Source: CAXBNB01 sp040222275 (GTDB taxonomy: Bacteria > Bacteroidota > Bacteroidia > Cytophagales > Cyclobacteriaceae). Taken from it: a stretch of 64,000 bases of DNA. Shown piece by piece: positions 19,412 to 29,394 of this stretch (the stretch's first letter is position 1; each line of letters starts with the position of its first letter). Location of the stretch: the NCBI GenBank assembly GCA_040222275.1, contig JAVKDJ010000046.1, positions 62,001 to 126,000 of the forward strand, given 5' to 3'. The notes beneath the pieces are model-generated. The model saw nothing but the letters and a program-made list of their open reading frames with translations. It was not told the DNA's origin and made no database searches. The position numbers and the translations under genes are program-made.

Positions 19412-20422
19412 TCAATCGATTGCCCTAATCGTGACATCTTTGCCTTGAATGGTATATTCAAAATCTGCAAGATATCGCAGTACTTCCATCACAGCTGACA
19501 AGCTTTCGTTTTGTTGTTTCAGTGTCACCTTTCTTCGCATAATCGAGTCATCGTCTATTGTGAATTTCACTCCATACCAGCGCTCCAGATATTTTATTAC
19601 GTCTCCAAATTCTTTACTTTCAAATATGAGCCATCCGTCCTTCCAGGCGATCACATCACTTATTTCCAACTCTTGCTTTTCAAATTTTTGAGAGCCAGGG
19701 TCATAAATTATTCCCTGGTTGGGGATCAATATTTTTGAATTTACCTTCGAATCCTTATTTCCATTAGGGTTATTTTCTACTTTCACTTTACCAGTGGCCA
19801 CCCAGACTTGTTCGTTCTCCCCTGCCGGATAGGCGTTTACATTAAAGGAAGTTCCGAGCACAGTTGTAAGCAAATTGCCAGAAGTCACTGTAAAGGGTCT
19901 GCTTTCGTCTCTGGCAACTTCGAAAAAAGCCTCCCCTTTTAACATCACAGACCTGCCGTTGGCATCAAAAACTTCTGGAAATACCAATGAACTCTCTGAG
20001 TTCAAATGAACAGTTGTGCCATCAGGCAAGCGGAATTTGGACTTTTCGCCGGGTTTTGTAGCTTTTTCTATCATAGCCAGCGGTTTTTCCATCGCCTGAT
20101 CAGGACTATGCCAGGTAGTATTATAGAGCACAAAAGAAACCGCCAGTGCAAGCAAAATGGATGCAGCGATCTTATAGTAAATCGATCTGTTGATTCCTTT
20201 TATAGTTCCATTTGCACCCTGGCTATTTTCGGAAATGTGTGATTTTAGATGGGCGTAAACCCTCAACCTTGTCTCTTCTTTCTCTCCATCGTGGGAGGAT
20301 GGGACAACCACCAGTTCATCATTTTTCGAATTGTACCAATCATTGAATCTTTGCTTCTCCTCAGGGGTGGCTACTCCTGTGATTAAGCGTTCTGCAATCA
20401 ATTCAAATTCTCTGTCTTTCAT
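19412..20422 (-). CDS. FecR-family anti-sigma factor
   Basis: This 336-residue inner-membrane protein relays occupancy of the STN-type SusC to its sigma factor. The cytoplasmic N-terminal DUF4880-like segment (LIAERLITGVATPEEKQRFNDWY) is followed by one transmembrane helix at about 85-101 (IAASILLALAVSFVLYN). The periplasmic FecR domain (KFRLPDGTTVHLNSESSL, then GEAFFEVARD and VLGTSFNVNAY) comes next, and a C-terminal DUF4974-type STN-like domain (WKDGWLIFESKEFGDVIKYLERWYGVKF) ends the protein. It sits between the sigma gene (237-bp gap) and the STN-containing susC, the standard order of such circuits. Confidence 0.95.
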   Translation of the reverse strand: MKDREFELIAERLITGVATPEEKQRFNDWYNSKNDELVVVPSSHDGEKEETRLRVYAHLKSHISENSQGANGTIKGINRSIYYKIAASILLALAVSFVLYNTTWHSPDQAMEKPLAMIEKATKPGEKSKFRLPDGTTVHLNSESSLVFPEVFDANGRSVMLKGEAFFEVARDESRPFTVTSGNLLTTVLGTSFNVNAYPAGENEQVWVATGKVKVENNPNGNKDSKVNSKILIPNQGIIYDPGSQKFEKQELEISDVIAWKDGWLIFESKEFGDVIKYLERWYGVKFTIDDDSIMRRKVTLKQQNESLSAVMEVLRYLADFEYTIQGKDVTIRAID

Positions 20423-20659
20423 TTTTCTGACTAAATAAGGGCTTCAGTTATTAAGTCAGTTAAGTAAGCCTGTTTACCTGGTTGGTTTTGATATTTTTTA
20501 TGAAAAACTTTACAACCCTCTGATTAACAATAAAATAAGAGTTAAAAAAAATACGGACTTATGCCATAAAAATCCTTTCACTAAACTTCTACTCTCGATA
20601 AAATTTCGTTGGCAAGAGGGAAAATGGCAAAAAGCAGTTTATCCAGAGCCTTTGACGGA

Positions 20660-21235
20660 TCAAACTATGTAAAGGAAAGCCATCACCATATTCAAGCCTG
20701 AGAGCTTAGATTTGAGGGTTTTTCTGGCTTGATTTATATGCCCTTCAGCAGTGCGGGAAGAAATATTTAACTCTTGGCCAATTTCTTTAGATGACTTTCC
20801 TTCCTGGCTAAGCTGGAATACCAGCCTGCATTTTTCAGGGAGTTTGTCTATTTCAAGTACTATAAACTTATTCAGTTCATCGAAGGACAACCACTCTTCT
20901 GTAGCATTGTCGAATTGTGAAGTCAGCTTTTTCTTTTCTTCGACATACCTGCGCCTTACAGCAAGCGATGCAAAGTGGTTTATTATCTTGTATTTGAGGG
21001 CGCTAAAGAGAAAAGCTGCTAAAGACTGGTGCACAGTGAGTTTTGCCCTTCTGTCCCAAAGTTCTGTGAAAATATCTTGAACCAACCCTTCCGCATTTTC
21101 TTTTGACCCGAGCCTATTGTAAGCCATGGCATAAAGTCGTTCCCAATAGGAATTGTAAATCGACTCAAAAGCTTTTTGATCATTTTGCGAAAGCAATTGA
21201 ACCAGCTCATCATCTGTATAGTGAATCTCTGGCAT
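20660..21235 (-). CDS. FecI-like ECF sigma factor
   Basis: This 191-residue sigma-70 family factor of the Bacteroidota FecI type is expected to drive the SusC/SusD operon downstream when released by the neighbouring FecR. Region 2 is FESIYNSYWERLYAMAYNR with LVQDIFTELWDRR. Region 4 is LPEKCRLVFQLS followed by the helix-turn-helix KEIGQELNISSRTAEGHINQA. The C-terminus ends with a short hydrophobic stretch (MVMAFLYIV), common in this group. A terminator upstream (21369-21406) isolates it from the second SusCD unit, so it should have its own promoter. Confidence 0.95.
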   Translation of the reverse strand: MPEIHYTDDELVQLLSQNDQKAFESIYNSYWERLYAMAYNRLGSKENAEGLVQDIFTELWDRRAKLTVHQSLAAFLFSALKYKIINHFASLAVRRRYVEEKKKLTSQFDNATEEWLSFDELNKFIVLEIDKLPEKCRLVFQLSQEGKSSKEIGQELNISSRTAEGHINQARKTLKSKLSGLNMVMAFLYIV

Positions 21236-21368
21236 TTTAAGTTGGATGTATAAACAAAAGTAACATCAAATAGGAACCTGGCAATAGACACAAGGAATAA
21301 ATGTCTCTTCATTGGCTTTGCCCTATCAATGAAACTGTTGCAGTTTCCACTCCCAGATAAAAATCAAA

Positions 21369-21406
21369 AACCCCGAAAGAAGCCATCGAAAGCCTATTTC
21401 GGGGTT
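21369..21406 (-). terminator. Intrinsic terminator after second SusC/SusD unit
   Basis: AACCCCGAAA (21369-21378) pairs with TTTCGGGGTT (21397-21406). Read on the minus strand the stem is followed by TTTGATTTTT, a T-rich tail, 94 bp after the susD stop. It separates the PUL transcript from the FecI/FecR unit. Confidence 0.75.
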
Positions 21407-21499
21407 ATGTTGTTGGATTCTCCTTGTAATGCCTGCTATATTATAGACTTAGGCGTTTTCAAGGTTAACCTCAATAACTAAAATTAACAAAACTATTTT

Positions 21500-23338
21500 C
21501 TAGTACCCTGTATTTTGTTTAAGTTCGTTTGATGCCAAATCCAATTCACCCTGTGGAATCGGGCGCAGCAGGTGATTCGCATTTATTGCGTTGGCCGAAG
21601 CTGTCCATGGGTTGTGCTCAATAGCTCTCTCAATCCATTTTTCGGTACGTTTTAAGTCATACCAACGCATACCTTCTGCCATTAACTCCCTGCCCCTCTC
21701 ATCAAGGATCATATCTATATCAATATTGGCTGGTGTGGCCCTATAAGACACCTGGGCCAATGAAGATACATCGGCGGGATCAGCAGCCTGCATCGGGTCG
21801 GCACCAGCATTGGCTCCCAAGGCACGGTCCACAATCCTGTTATAGTACACATCAGCTGTACCTAAGTCCCCACCAGTTGCACCTTTTACAATTGCTTCGG
21901 CTGCAATCAGATATGCTTCAGCAGACCGGAACATAGCAAAATCAAATGCTCCATTTCCATCCCCGTATTCTATGTTTGGTTCCCAAAATTTCCACATCAT
22001 GGGTGCAAAGTTTGCCCCATGGTAATTTGACTCGGCGATCCTTCCAAATTCATCTGTATTGATCACGGCATAAGGCATAGTGCCTCCAGATATGTCCAAT
22101 CCTCGATCTGCGCCTGAAGCAGGATTGTCCCAAGCCCTAAATTCTATCGTTACATCACCGGAATTGATATCGAAGGGATCTGCCCCCTCAGCTGGCACAA
22201 AACCAATGGCATCATTTATTGCATAAATCCTTTCCACAAAATTGTGGTCGTACCTTGTGTCTATATTAGGGTCGTACCATCTATACAACGATGGGGTCAC
22301 ATGAAACCTGCCTTGATGACGATTGTATTGAGAAGTACGAGAAGCAGCTCCAGGGGTATTGTCCGGGCCATTTCCGAATATTGAATGCGAATTGTTTCCA
22401 ATCAAAGCTTCCGGGTTATTCTCGTAACCACCATTTGTCAATACATCTTCACCGTATTGAACCGCAAATATAATTTCATCATTCCTTGCATCCTGATCAC
22501 CAGGCCCCAACGTCTCCAGTAATGGGTTTTCATTTCGTTGTGCAAACAAATCACTGTAGTTTGCTGCCAATGGGTAGTCTGCAATTACTTTATCTGCATA
22601 CGAAAGTGCCTGGGTAAAATCCGCTGCGCTTCCTCCTAATGAATTGTTGAAATTCCATCCTCGTGTCAAATAAACCCTAGCCAGTAAAAATTGTGCCATC
22701 CCTTTGGTTGCACGACCCCAATCGGTTGCGCTTTGGTCTGGCAATACAGCTTCAGCTTCGGTCAAATCGGCTATTATCTGTGTATAAACCTCCGCTGATG
22801 TTACCCTGATCACTTCCTTGTTGCTGGTTGTTGTTTCAGCCAAAGGCATAGGGACATCCCCAAATTGCTGAACCAGGAAAAACATAGAGAGGGCCCTCAT
22901 GACCTTTGCTTCACCTACCCTTGCGGCTAAGTCAGCCTCATTCATCCCAACAACGCTCTCGGAACGACTGATCACGGTATTTGCACGATTTACTTCCACA
23001 TAGAGCAAATCCCATAGTAACTGAACGGGGGCAAAAGATGACCCAAACCCGGGACCAAAAGTATCTTCCAACGCTCCGTCGGTGTTGGCATTATCCCAGC
23101 CACCGGCAGAAAACAAATCCGTTCCTCGCAGTACCAAAGTCCTTTGCTGGGTAATATCCCTCCATAATGGGTAAATAGACTTTGTCAAATCTTCAAAACC
23201 CTGCTGTGTATTGAAGTAGTTATCAGCTGTCTGGTTGGCTATAGACTCTTCATCTAAGAAATCACTACACCCTACAGTAAAAAAGAGCAATATCGTTACG
23301 GCTAATGCCTGCCATTTTTTATATATCTTCATTTTCAT
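21500..23338 (-). CDS. SusD/RagB-family glycan-binding lipoprotein (PUL)
   Basis: This 612-residue surface lipoprotein has its lipobox at Cys24 (TVGC). Family features are VQLLWDLLYVEVNRANTVI, EAKVMRALSMFFLVQQFGDVPM, ATKGMAQFLLARVYLTRG and the end motif WYDLKRTEKW ... LLRPIPQGELDL ... QNTGY. The start could be the first or the second Met (MKMK). It follows its SusC by 25 bp and shares its promoter at 26865-26930. It is the likely surface binder for the sulfated polysaccharide handled by the enzymes to the right. Confidence 0.95.
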   Translation of the reverse strand: MKMKIYKKWQALAVTILLFFTVGCSDFLDEESIANQTADNYFNTQQGFEDLTKSIYPLWRDITQQRTLVLRGTDLFSAGGWDNANTDGALEDTFGPGFGSSFAPVQLLWDLLYVEVNRANTVISRSESVVGMNEADLAARVGEAKVMRALSMFFLVQQFGDVPMPLAETTTSNKEVIRVTSAEVYTQIIADLTEAEAVLPDQSATDWGRATKGMAQFLLARVYLTRGWNFNNSLGGSAADFTQALSYADKVIADYPLAANYSDLFAQRNENPLLETLGPGDQDARNDEIIFAVQYGEDVLTNGGYENNPEALIGNNSHSIFGNGPDNTPGAASRTSQYNRHQGRFHVTPSLYRWYDPNIDTRYDHNFVERIYAINDAIGFVPAEGADPFDINSGDVTIEFRAWDNPASGADRGLDISGGTMPYAVINTDEFGRIAESNYHGANFAPMMWKFWEPNIEYGDGNGAFDFAMFRSAEAYLIAAEAIVKGATGGDLGTADVYYNRIVDRALGANAGADPMQAADPADVSSLAQVSYRATPANIDIDMILDERGRELMAEGMRWYDLKRTEKWIERAIEHNPWTASANAINANHLLRPIPQGELDLASNELKQNTGY

Positions 23339-23363
23339 ATTCTTTAATGTAAAACAATAAAAC

Positions 23364-26300
23364 TTAGAAGGATAAATTTAAACCAACTGAATACGTGGCA
23401 AATGGAATATCATCATCGTTACCCCCCGAGTTATATTCCGGGTTCATCGTCAGGATGTCGGTAAACAAAAATGGATTTTGAGCCTGTGCATAAAGCCTAA
23501 AATGGGTCAATCCCAACTTGTCTAAAACACTTGGCGGAAATGTATATCCAAATGTAATGTCAGATATCCTCACGAAGTTGGCCATCTGATGCTGTAGTGC
23601 CACTCTTGTCTGCCCTCCTCTATCAATTCTGGGATTGTTATTTAGGCCAGCATTCAATAATCCGAAATAATCATTGCTTGGGTTGTCTGGTGTCCAGAAA
23701 TTCAGCTCGGCGGACCTGTTGTATCGATCACTGCCAATATCACCATAAGTAGCCCTTAGATATTGGTTGTTGAACATTTGTCCTCTTCGGGTGTATATAA
23801 AGAAAGAAAAGTCAAAATTCTTATAGTTTATTTTATTCCTTAAACCAAGCAATAAATCCGGTGTCTCTTTACCAACAATCATCCTGTCATCCGGGGTAAT
23901 TTCACCGTCCTCGTTTAAGTCAACCAACCTTACATGTCCAGGTGTTTGCCCGTATTCTGCGGCTTGTGCGGCTTCATCCATCTGCCAAATACCATCAAAC
24001 TTGTAAGTAAAGTGAGGCCTGACTGATTCACCAACGAAACGGTTGTTACCTATATCCTGAAGGATTCCCCCAGCCAATTTGGTTACTTGATCTTTGTTTT
24101 TTGTAATAGTAAGGCTACTGCTCCACTTAAAATCAGGTTTTGCGATGTTTACTGTATTTAAAGTAATCTCAATCCCTTTGTTTTGGATTTCCCCAACATT
24201 GGCTATAACATCTTCAAAACCAGTAGATGTGGGAACCTTGTCCGGCAAAATCAGGTCAACAGTTTTTCTGTTGTACAACTCAATGATAGCAGTAATCCGA
24301 TTATCCAATACACCTATGTTCAAACCCAGGTTAAGCTCCTTGCTTTTTTCATATACCAAAGCCTTATTGGCCAATTGACCAACTCCAAACCCGCTGGCGT
24401 TGCTTCCATCAAATTCATATAAAGTTGAAGAAATGAGGGCCTGGGTTTGATAGGGCCTTACCGTACCTGCATTTCCAACCTCTCCATAGCTTACCCTCAA
24501 TTTCAAATCAGAAAACATATTGGTATTCTTGATAAAATCTTCATCACCCATTCTCCAGGAAAGGGCCACAGAAGGATAGAATATCCATTTATTCCCTTCA
24601 GATAGAACAGAAGCACCATCGGAACGCCCTGTAACTGTTAAGAGGTATTTGTCTTTAAATATGTAATTGATTCGTCCCATATAAGACAAGATGCTTCTTT
24701 CAGTAAGATCAGTTTCGAAACCTGTAATGTTATCAGCACCTGTTGACAACTGGTACCACAATGAGCGGTAAGGCAAGTTACCTGCGGCAATGAAAGAATC
24801 TTCCCTTCTTTCCCGGAAGGTACTTTGCAGCGCAGTAACATTTAAGTCGTGAGCGCCTTTATTGAGCTTATAAGTCAGGATATTGTCAATGGTGTAGGAA
24901 GCATCCATTCGGGTACGGTATTGAGCTTTGTTGCCCCTACTACCTCTTTGCTGCTTGGAGTAATTGCCATAGTATTGGCCATCCCTAAAGTTTTTCACCG
25001 TTGTTGACACTGAAGTCCTGAAAGAAAGCCCCTTAACCGGCTCGTACTCTACAAAACCATTTGCCAATATGTTGGATGTGCGTCTTTCGTGCCTATGGTT
25101 TTCCGGATCAATTTCTACCAGTGGATTTAATACCTGAGAATCATTGATGCCCATCCAAACCGCATAACCATTCCATTCAACTTCCTTGCTTAAGTCCTGC
25201 TCCAAAACATCATCATAGTACACCGTCCCAGTAGGCCTGGCCCGAAATGAAGAGCGAATGGCCTCAGTAGTAGATAAATTCTGAAGGCTGTAGGAATAAT
25301 AAGAAGTAAACCCAACTTTTACTTTATCATGAATTTGACTTTCCAACCCCGCATTCACTGTATATCTGTCGAAACCGCTGAACAATGTATTTCCACCTTC
25401 TTGTAAATATCCGGCCGAAAAATTGTATGTAGTTTTATCATTGCCTCCTGTTACCGTAAATGTGTGGCTGGTCTGCAGTGCAGGGCCTGTAACCAAATCC
25501 AGCCAATCTACAGATTTTCCACTTTCAGCATTTGCAATTTCTGTATCGGTAAAATCGCGTCCACCTACAGCGTTACCGCCTAAGGCAAATGATGTCTGGT
25601 CCTGGGTACCATCTGTACGGTAGGCTTCATAGAATTCCTGTGCATTCATCATCCTTGGCATATGTGCTGGTGTTTTAGTACCTACATAGGCATTGTATGA
25701 TACTTTTGGTTTGCCAGAAGTACCTTTATGTGTTGTAATGATAATTACCCCATTGGCTCCTCTTGAACCATAGATGGCGGCAGAGGAAGCATCTTTGAGT
25801 ACGTCCATCGATGCAATATCCGCTGGGTTCAGGGAATTAATATCACCACCCAATACCCCGTCTATCACAATCAAAGGATCATTCAGGCCTTCGGCATCTT
25901 CGTCAAAATTGCTGATCCCCCTTATTTGGATGTCATAACCATCGCCTGGCCGGCCTTTTATTTTGTTGATGTTCACACCTGCTACCTGCCCCTGAAGGGC
26001 TTGCGCTGCTTGTACCGGGTTTGCCCTTACAATATCTACTGATTTAACCTGTCCAATGGCACCTGTCAAATCCCTTTTGTTTACTTCACCATATCCTACC
26101 ACCACCACTTCGTCCAATGCTGTGGCGTCCACTTCCATGGTAATATCTATAGTGGTTCTGGCACCTACAGTGATTTCTTGTGTTTTATAACCAACAAAAC
26201 TGATAACCAACACAGACTCGGAAGAGGGAACATCCAATTTATAATTGCCCTCCAGGTCTGTAACCGTACCATTACCAGTGCCTTCTACCAAAATACCTGC

Positions 26301-26483
26301 CCCTGGTAAACCTTGGTTGTTTTCATCTGTGATCTTTCCAGAGATAGAAATATCCTCAATGCTACCCTCCGGTGCATTCACCTCTTTCGCCATAACAAAA
26401 GAGAGGAGCATACACTGAAGTAAAACACCAGACATTCCATATTTTGTTATAGCCAAAATATTCTTGAGTAAATTTGTCTTCAT
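23364..26483 (-). CDS. SusC/RagA TonB-dependent transporter (PUL)
   Basis: This 1039-residue outer-membrane oligosaccharide importer has a signal sequence, then a carboxypeptidase-D-like domain at about 47-118 (SGKITDENNQGLPGAGILV). The LDEVVVVGYGEVNKRDLTGAI segment, the plug (AAIYGSRGANGVIIITT) and the barrel ending in YSVGLNLSF follow. Unlike the SusC at 15.9 kb it lacks an STN domain, so it does not signal to a FecR. Its transcription instead appears to come from the shared activator-type promoter 380 bp upstream. The operon contains only this gene and its SusD, ending at the terminator at 21.4 kb. Confidence 0.96.
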   Translation of the reverse strand: MKTNLLKNILAITKYGMSGVLLQCMLLSFVMAKEVNAPEGSIEDISISGKITDENNQGLPGAGILVEGTGNGTVTDLEGNYKLDVPSSESVLVISFVGYKTQEITVGARTTIDITMEVDATALDEVVVVGYGEVNKRDLTGAIGQVKSVDIVRANPVQAAQALQGQVAGVNINKIKGRPGDGYDIQIRGISNFDEDAEGLNDPLIVIDGVLGGDINSLNPADIASMDVLKDASSAAIYGSRGANGVIIITTHKGTSGKPKVSYNAYVGTKTPAHMPRMMNAQEFYEAYRTDGTQDQTSFALGGNAVGGRDFTDTEIANAESGKSVDWLDLVTGPALQTSHTFTVTGGNDKTTYNFSAGYLQEGGNTLFSGFDRYTVNAGLESQIHDKVKVGFTSYYSYSLQNLSTTEAIRSSFRARPTGTVYYDDVLEQDLSKEVEWNGYAVWMGINDSQVLNPLVEIDPENHRHERRTSNILANGFVEYEPVKGLSFRTSVSTTVKNFRDGQYYGNYSKQQRGSRGNKAQYRTRMDASYTIDNILTYKLNKGAHDLNVTALQSTFRERREDSFIAAGNLPYRSLWYQLSTGADNITGFETDLTERSILSYMGRINYIFKDKYLLTVTGRSDGASVLSEGNKWIFYPSVALSWRMGDEDFIKNTNMFSDLKLRVSYGEVGNAGTVRPYQTQALISSTLYEFDGSNASGFGVGQLANKALVYEKSKELNLGLNIGVLDNRITAIIELYNRKTVDLILPDKVPTSTGFEDVIANVGEIQNKGIEITLNTVNIAKPDFKWSSSLTITKNKDQVTKLAGGILQDIGNNRFVGESVRPHFTYKFDGIWQMDEAAQAAEYGQTPGHVRLVDLNEDGEITPDDRMIVGKETPDLLLGLRNKINYKNFDFSFFIYTRRGQMFNNQYLRATYGDIGSDRYNRSAELNFWTPDNPSNDYFGLLNAGLNNNPRIDRGGQTRVALQHQMANFVRISDITFGYTFPPSVLDKLGLTHFRLYAQAQNPFLFTDILTMNPEYNSGGNDDDIPFATYSVGLNLSF

Positions 26484-26864
26484 GTCACTTAAAGTTTTTA
26501 TGTGAAAAATAGTAAGTTGAATTTCTTTTTTTGGGTCTTATTTCATGATTTGAATTAGTCATAGGAGTATGCTTATCCTGAGTTCATGAAGTGCTTTTTT
26601 GAAGCTAACTTGTATTGGTTCCAATCATAAATTTTTAGTTTATAGTTACAGTTTTATTCATAGTTGAAATCATAAACAAACAATAACCAACCGCTTCAAG
26701 ACTTTCCGCACATTGTTGTTGCAGGTTCTTCTCCAGCCTCTGAAATTCCAAACCTCTCTGAGTATAAAACCCTTTTGCAATCATTTGGTTGAATAATCCC
26801 TTGGTTGTTCTGCTAATGAAGCCAGTTATTGGTTTGCTCATAATTCGGTTGAAGATGACCACTA
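26484..26864 (-). promoter_or_regulatory. Long 5' leader of susC (PUL)
   Basis: About 375 nt separate the predicted start of transcription (just left of the -7 element at 26865) from the susC ATG at 26483. The other units with this promoter type have leaders of roughly 15 to 140 nt. A 68-codon open frame (26635-26841, starting MSKPITGFISRTTKG) begins about 20 nt into the leader and could be a leader peptide or chance. No known riboswitch was recognised. The rest of the 500-bp gap holds the promoter. Confidence 0.45.
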
Positions 26865-26930
26865 CAAACTTAGAAACCGCCATGATCACTATAAAGGAAC
26901 AATTGTACCATTGGCACGGACAAATGTATT
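26865..26930 (-). promoter_or_regulatory. Shared-type promoter a, in front of PUL susC
   Basis: Read on the minus strand: a TACA half-site (26925-26930), the AATGGTACA box (26904-26912) exactly 21 bp from it, TTTA as -33 element, 19 nt, then a perfect -7 element TAAGTTTG (26865-26872). The box-to--7 distance is 31 nt, as in the four other units. The box core is almost palindromic here (CAATGGTACAATTG). Confidence 0.75.
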
Positions 26931-26983
26931 CTGCCAAATAAAATCGCCCAGTTTACCCTTTTAAGTCAAAAAATTGCAATCAC

Positions 26984-29200
26984 TTATTGCATTGTCCCTG
27001 CATACAATTCTTCTATCGTCCAATACTTATCCCTGTTTTTGTGCTTTTCCCTAACCTTTCCTACCGTTGTGGGAGATATTCTTCGCTCGATCCCCCCAAA
27101 CTCTGCCCTTACATAAGTTAGTATGTCAGCAATCCATTGGTCATCATTGCCCTTCATTGAAACCATAATGCCATACTCTTTGCCATCCACAGGCCCTGAA
27201 AGACCATCTAACAATATTTTGATAGGAATTTCTTGATCCTGGTCCATCATGCGTGCAGAATTAACAAGGGAAGGAGCCAGGTTTTCTTTTCCTTCGCCGG
27301 AAGGGCCATGACATGTGGCGCAAAGGCCTTTGTAAATTTCATAACCCTTGATCACGGACGCCCTGAGCCTATCCTTCTTTAGTGCATATTTCTTTTGTAG
27401 TTCCCCAATTTCTGAAAGTGCAAATTTTGCCGATATGCCAATTACTTCATTGTTGGGATGAGATACTGTTATTTCATCTATTAAAGACTTGGCTGCACTT
27501 TTTTCGGAATACAACTTGGAAGACAGCACCAATTGGACCAATACATCAATATTTGAATCTTCGGACATTTGGCTAATACTGTTTAAAAACTCCTGATCAC
27601 CGTTTTTCAAGAACTTTTCACCTATCCGAATGGCTGCACTCCGAACACGGTGGTCTTTATCTTTCAATTTTTCCACCAAAACCTGCTTGTCCAGTTTTCC
27701 CATTCCGTCCAAGGTCCAAAGCGCATGCAATCTTTGAATACCAAAATCCCTATCAGAAAATAATGTTGCTAAAAAAGATTCATTGTCCATTAAAATGCCT
27801 TTGAGTTCGGGAACAATAGCATGATCATTTTTAATTACCAGAAGTTTCTGGGCCGTGAGCCTATACCACCCATTGGAATGCCCCAGGTACCCTATCAATT
27901 CGCTCGAACTTTTATTCAGTAGCTTGATCGGCTTATAGGGATTCATTTGTTCATGAACCACCCGGTAAATCCGCCCCTTTCCAATGTTCTTGTCCAGGTT
28001 CCTGCGTTTGACCTCCGGCCTCAGGTAGCTCCCCTCCCTTGTCCAGTTACCTTCCTGTATTATCCCCCTGTACATATCAACTATATAAAGGCATCCGTCG
28101 GGCCCGGTAGCCGCACGAACGGGGCGGAAATTCGGGTCGGTTGACGCCATGAATTCTGTCTTGTCATAAGGATTGGAGAGAACCTTTTTGCCGTTCACAT
28201 TATTGACGGTTGCCCGCCTTACCAATCTACCTACAGGCTCGGGCACGAACAAATCGCCATAGGCTGGGAGCCGGTCCCCAAGAAAAATTTCCTGACCAGC
28301 TACGCCTGTAAACTTATTCAGTGTCCTATCCGGCCTCAACCTTCTCTCTCCCCCCTGAACATCAGGAGTACCGATAAGTGGCCATGGTTGTTCAAAACCT
28401 TCCTCCCATCGCCCATCCATTTCAAGTGTGCCGTAAACCGGGTGTTGTTGAAACCCTAAAGCCACTACTTCTCCTCCTGCCCTTGAGTAGTACATTTTGC
28501 CTACTTCGTCCTGTGTGAGCCCATACTGGCCTGTAGTGGAATCTATAATAGTATCCGTTTCAAGCTTACCTGCATTCCAACGATACCTGAAGGCATCCTT
28601 GCTCAGATACAACCAATTATCAATATTCCAGGTGAGGTTTGCTGCCTGATGTTCCAGGTTGCCGCGAAATTTCTCGGTGTTTTCAAAAATCAAAACCTTT
28701 TCATCAGCCACACGGTCACCATCAGTATCGCGATAGCTCCAAAAATTCTTCTCGTAGGTCTCTGAGATAATTACCCGATCATCAAGTGGGAGTATTATCC
28801 TGGGCAAAAGCAGGCTATCTACGAACACTGTACTCTTGTCCATCTTGCCATCCCCATTTGTATCTTCCAATACAGACACCCTGCTCCAAGGCTCATTTTC
28901 GTTGGTTGCATCAATATCCTGCATATAGGTGAGCATTTCCGCCACATACATTTTTCCATCGCCATCCCATGCAATATCAATTGGCTCTTCTATCATTGGC
29001 TCGCTCGCCACCAACTCCAATGCGAACCCTTTAGGAAGGTATATGGTCTCCATACTCTCTTCTGGGGAAAGTGAGGGGGCAGCAGGGTCAGGGTCAAGTG
29101 GAGGTTTTTCATATATTTCATCCAGATAATTATTGGGTTGTGAACACTGGAAAAGGGTAAATACTAAAAGACACAACCCTGGCAATTTTATTTTTGACAT
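26984..29200 (-). CDS. Beta-propeller dehydrogenase-like lipoprotein fused to cytochrome c (PVC-type)
   Basis: This 738-residue lipoprotein (Cys19, LFQC) has three parts. First is a soluble-dehydrogenase-like six-bladed propeller (about 50-400; GFALELVASEPMIEEPIDIAWD, DTNGDGKMD, RAATGPDGCLYIVDMYRG). Next come HEAT-like repeats (about 430-600; LHALWTLDGMGKLDKQVL). Last is a c-type cytochrome domain with haem motif CATCH (Cys627, Cys630, His631) and a Met-containing loop (YGIMVSMKG). This layout is known for PVC-type haem-binding proteins in planctomycetes and Bacteroidota, often next to sulfatase or sugar loci. It probably oxidises a sugar and passes electrons to the respiratory chain; the substrate is unknown. 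Confidence 0.85.
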   Translation of the reverse strand: MSKIKLPGLCLLVFTLFQCSQPNNYLDEIYEKPPLDPDPAAPSLSPEESMETIYLPKGFALELVASEPMIEEPIDIAWDGDGKMYVAEMLTYMQDIDATNENEPWSRVSVLEDTNGDGKMDKSTVFVDSLLLPRIILPLDDRVIISETYEKNFWSYRDTDGDRVADEKVLIFENTEKFRGNLEHQAANLTWNIDNWLYLSKDAFRYRWNAGKLETDTIIDSTTGQYGLTQDEVGKMYYSRAGGEVVALGFQQHPVYGTLEMDGRWEEGFEQPWPLIGTPDVQGGERRLRPDRTLNKFTGVAGQEIFLGDRLPAYGDLFVPEPVGRLVRRATVNNVNGKKVLSNPYDKTEFMASTDPNFRPVRAATGPDGCLYIVDMYRGIIQEGNWTREGSYLRPEVKRRNLDKNIGKGRIYRVVHEQMNPYKPIKLLNKSSSELIGYLGHSNGWYRLTAQKLLVIKNDHAIVPELKGILMDNESFLATLFSDRDFGIQRLHALWTLDGMGKLDKQVLVEKLKDKDHRVRSAAIRIGEKFLKNGDQEFLNSISQMSEDSNIDVLVQLVLSSKLYSEKSAAKSLIDEITVSHPNNEVIGISAKFALSEIGELQKKYALKKDRLRASVIKGYEIYKGLCATCHGPSGEGKENLAPSLVNSARMMDQDQEIPIKILLDGLSGPVDGKEYGIMVSMKGNDDQWIADILTYVRAEFGGIERRISPTTVGKVREKHKNRDKYWTIEELYAGTMQ

Positions 29201-29346
29201 AGCTTAATTCGAAATTGGATTTGTAGAACAAAAGCAGAAATCATGGCCCTTCACCATCTATTGGAAAAGTAAAAACCCAAAATTCAGCCTATCGTTTGAC
29301 CCACTCTGATTCGTTTTAGGGTCTTAGGGATATTTTAAACTGAATG

Positions 29347-29394
29347 TAAAATTCATCTACATTATTATTTACATAAAGGTGTAAATGTATCATT
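29347..29394 (-). promoter_or_regulatory. Shared-type promoter b, in front of cytochrome-dehydrogenase gene
   Basis: The AATGATACA box lies at 29386-29394 (minus strand), followed by the ACACCTTTA segment containing the TTTA -33 element. A weaker -7 match GAATTTTA (29347-29354) sits at the same 31-nt spacing. The upstream half-site 21 bp away is poor. The orientation serves the gene at 29200. The rest of the gap 29201-29571 shows no clear promoter for the plus-strand sulfatase. Confidence 0.55.

Noticed and set aside
26635..26937. 100-codon minus-strand frame in front of the PUL susC, taken as a full gene
   Set aside because: Its full-length start lies upstream of the predicted promoter box, so the full frame would not be on the susC transcript. 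Only a shorter leader frame remains possible.
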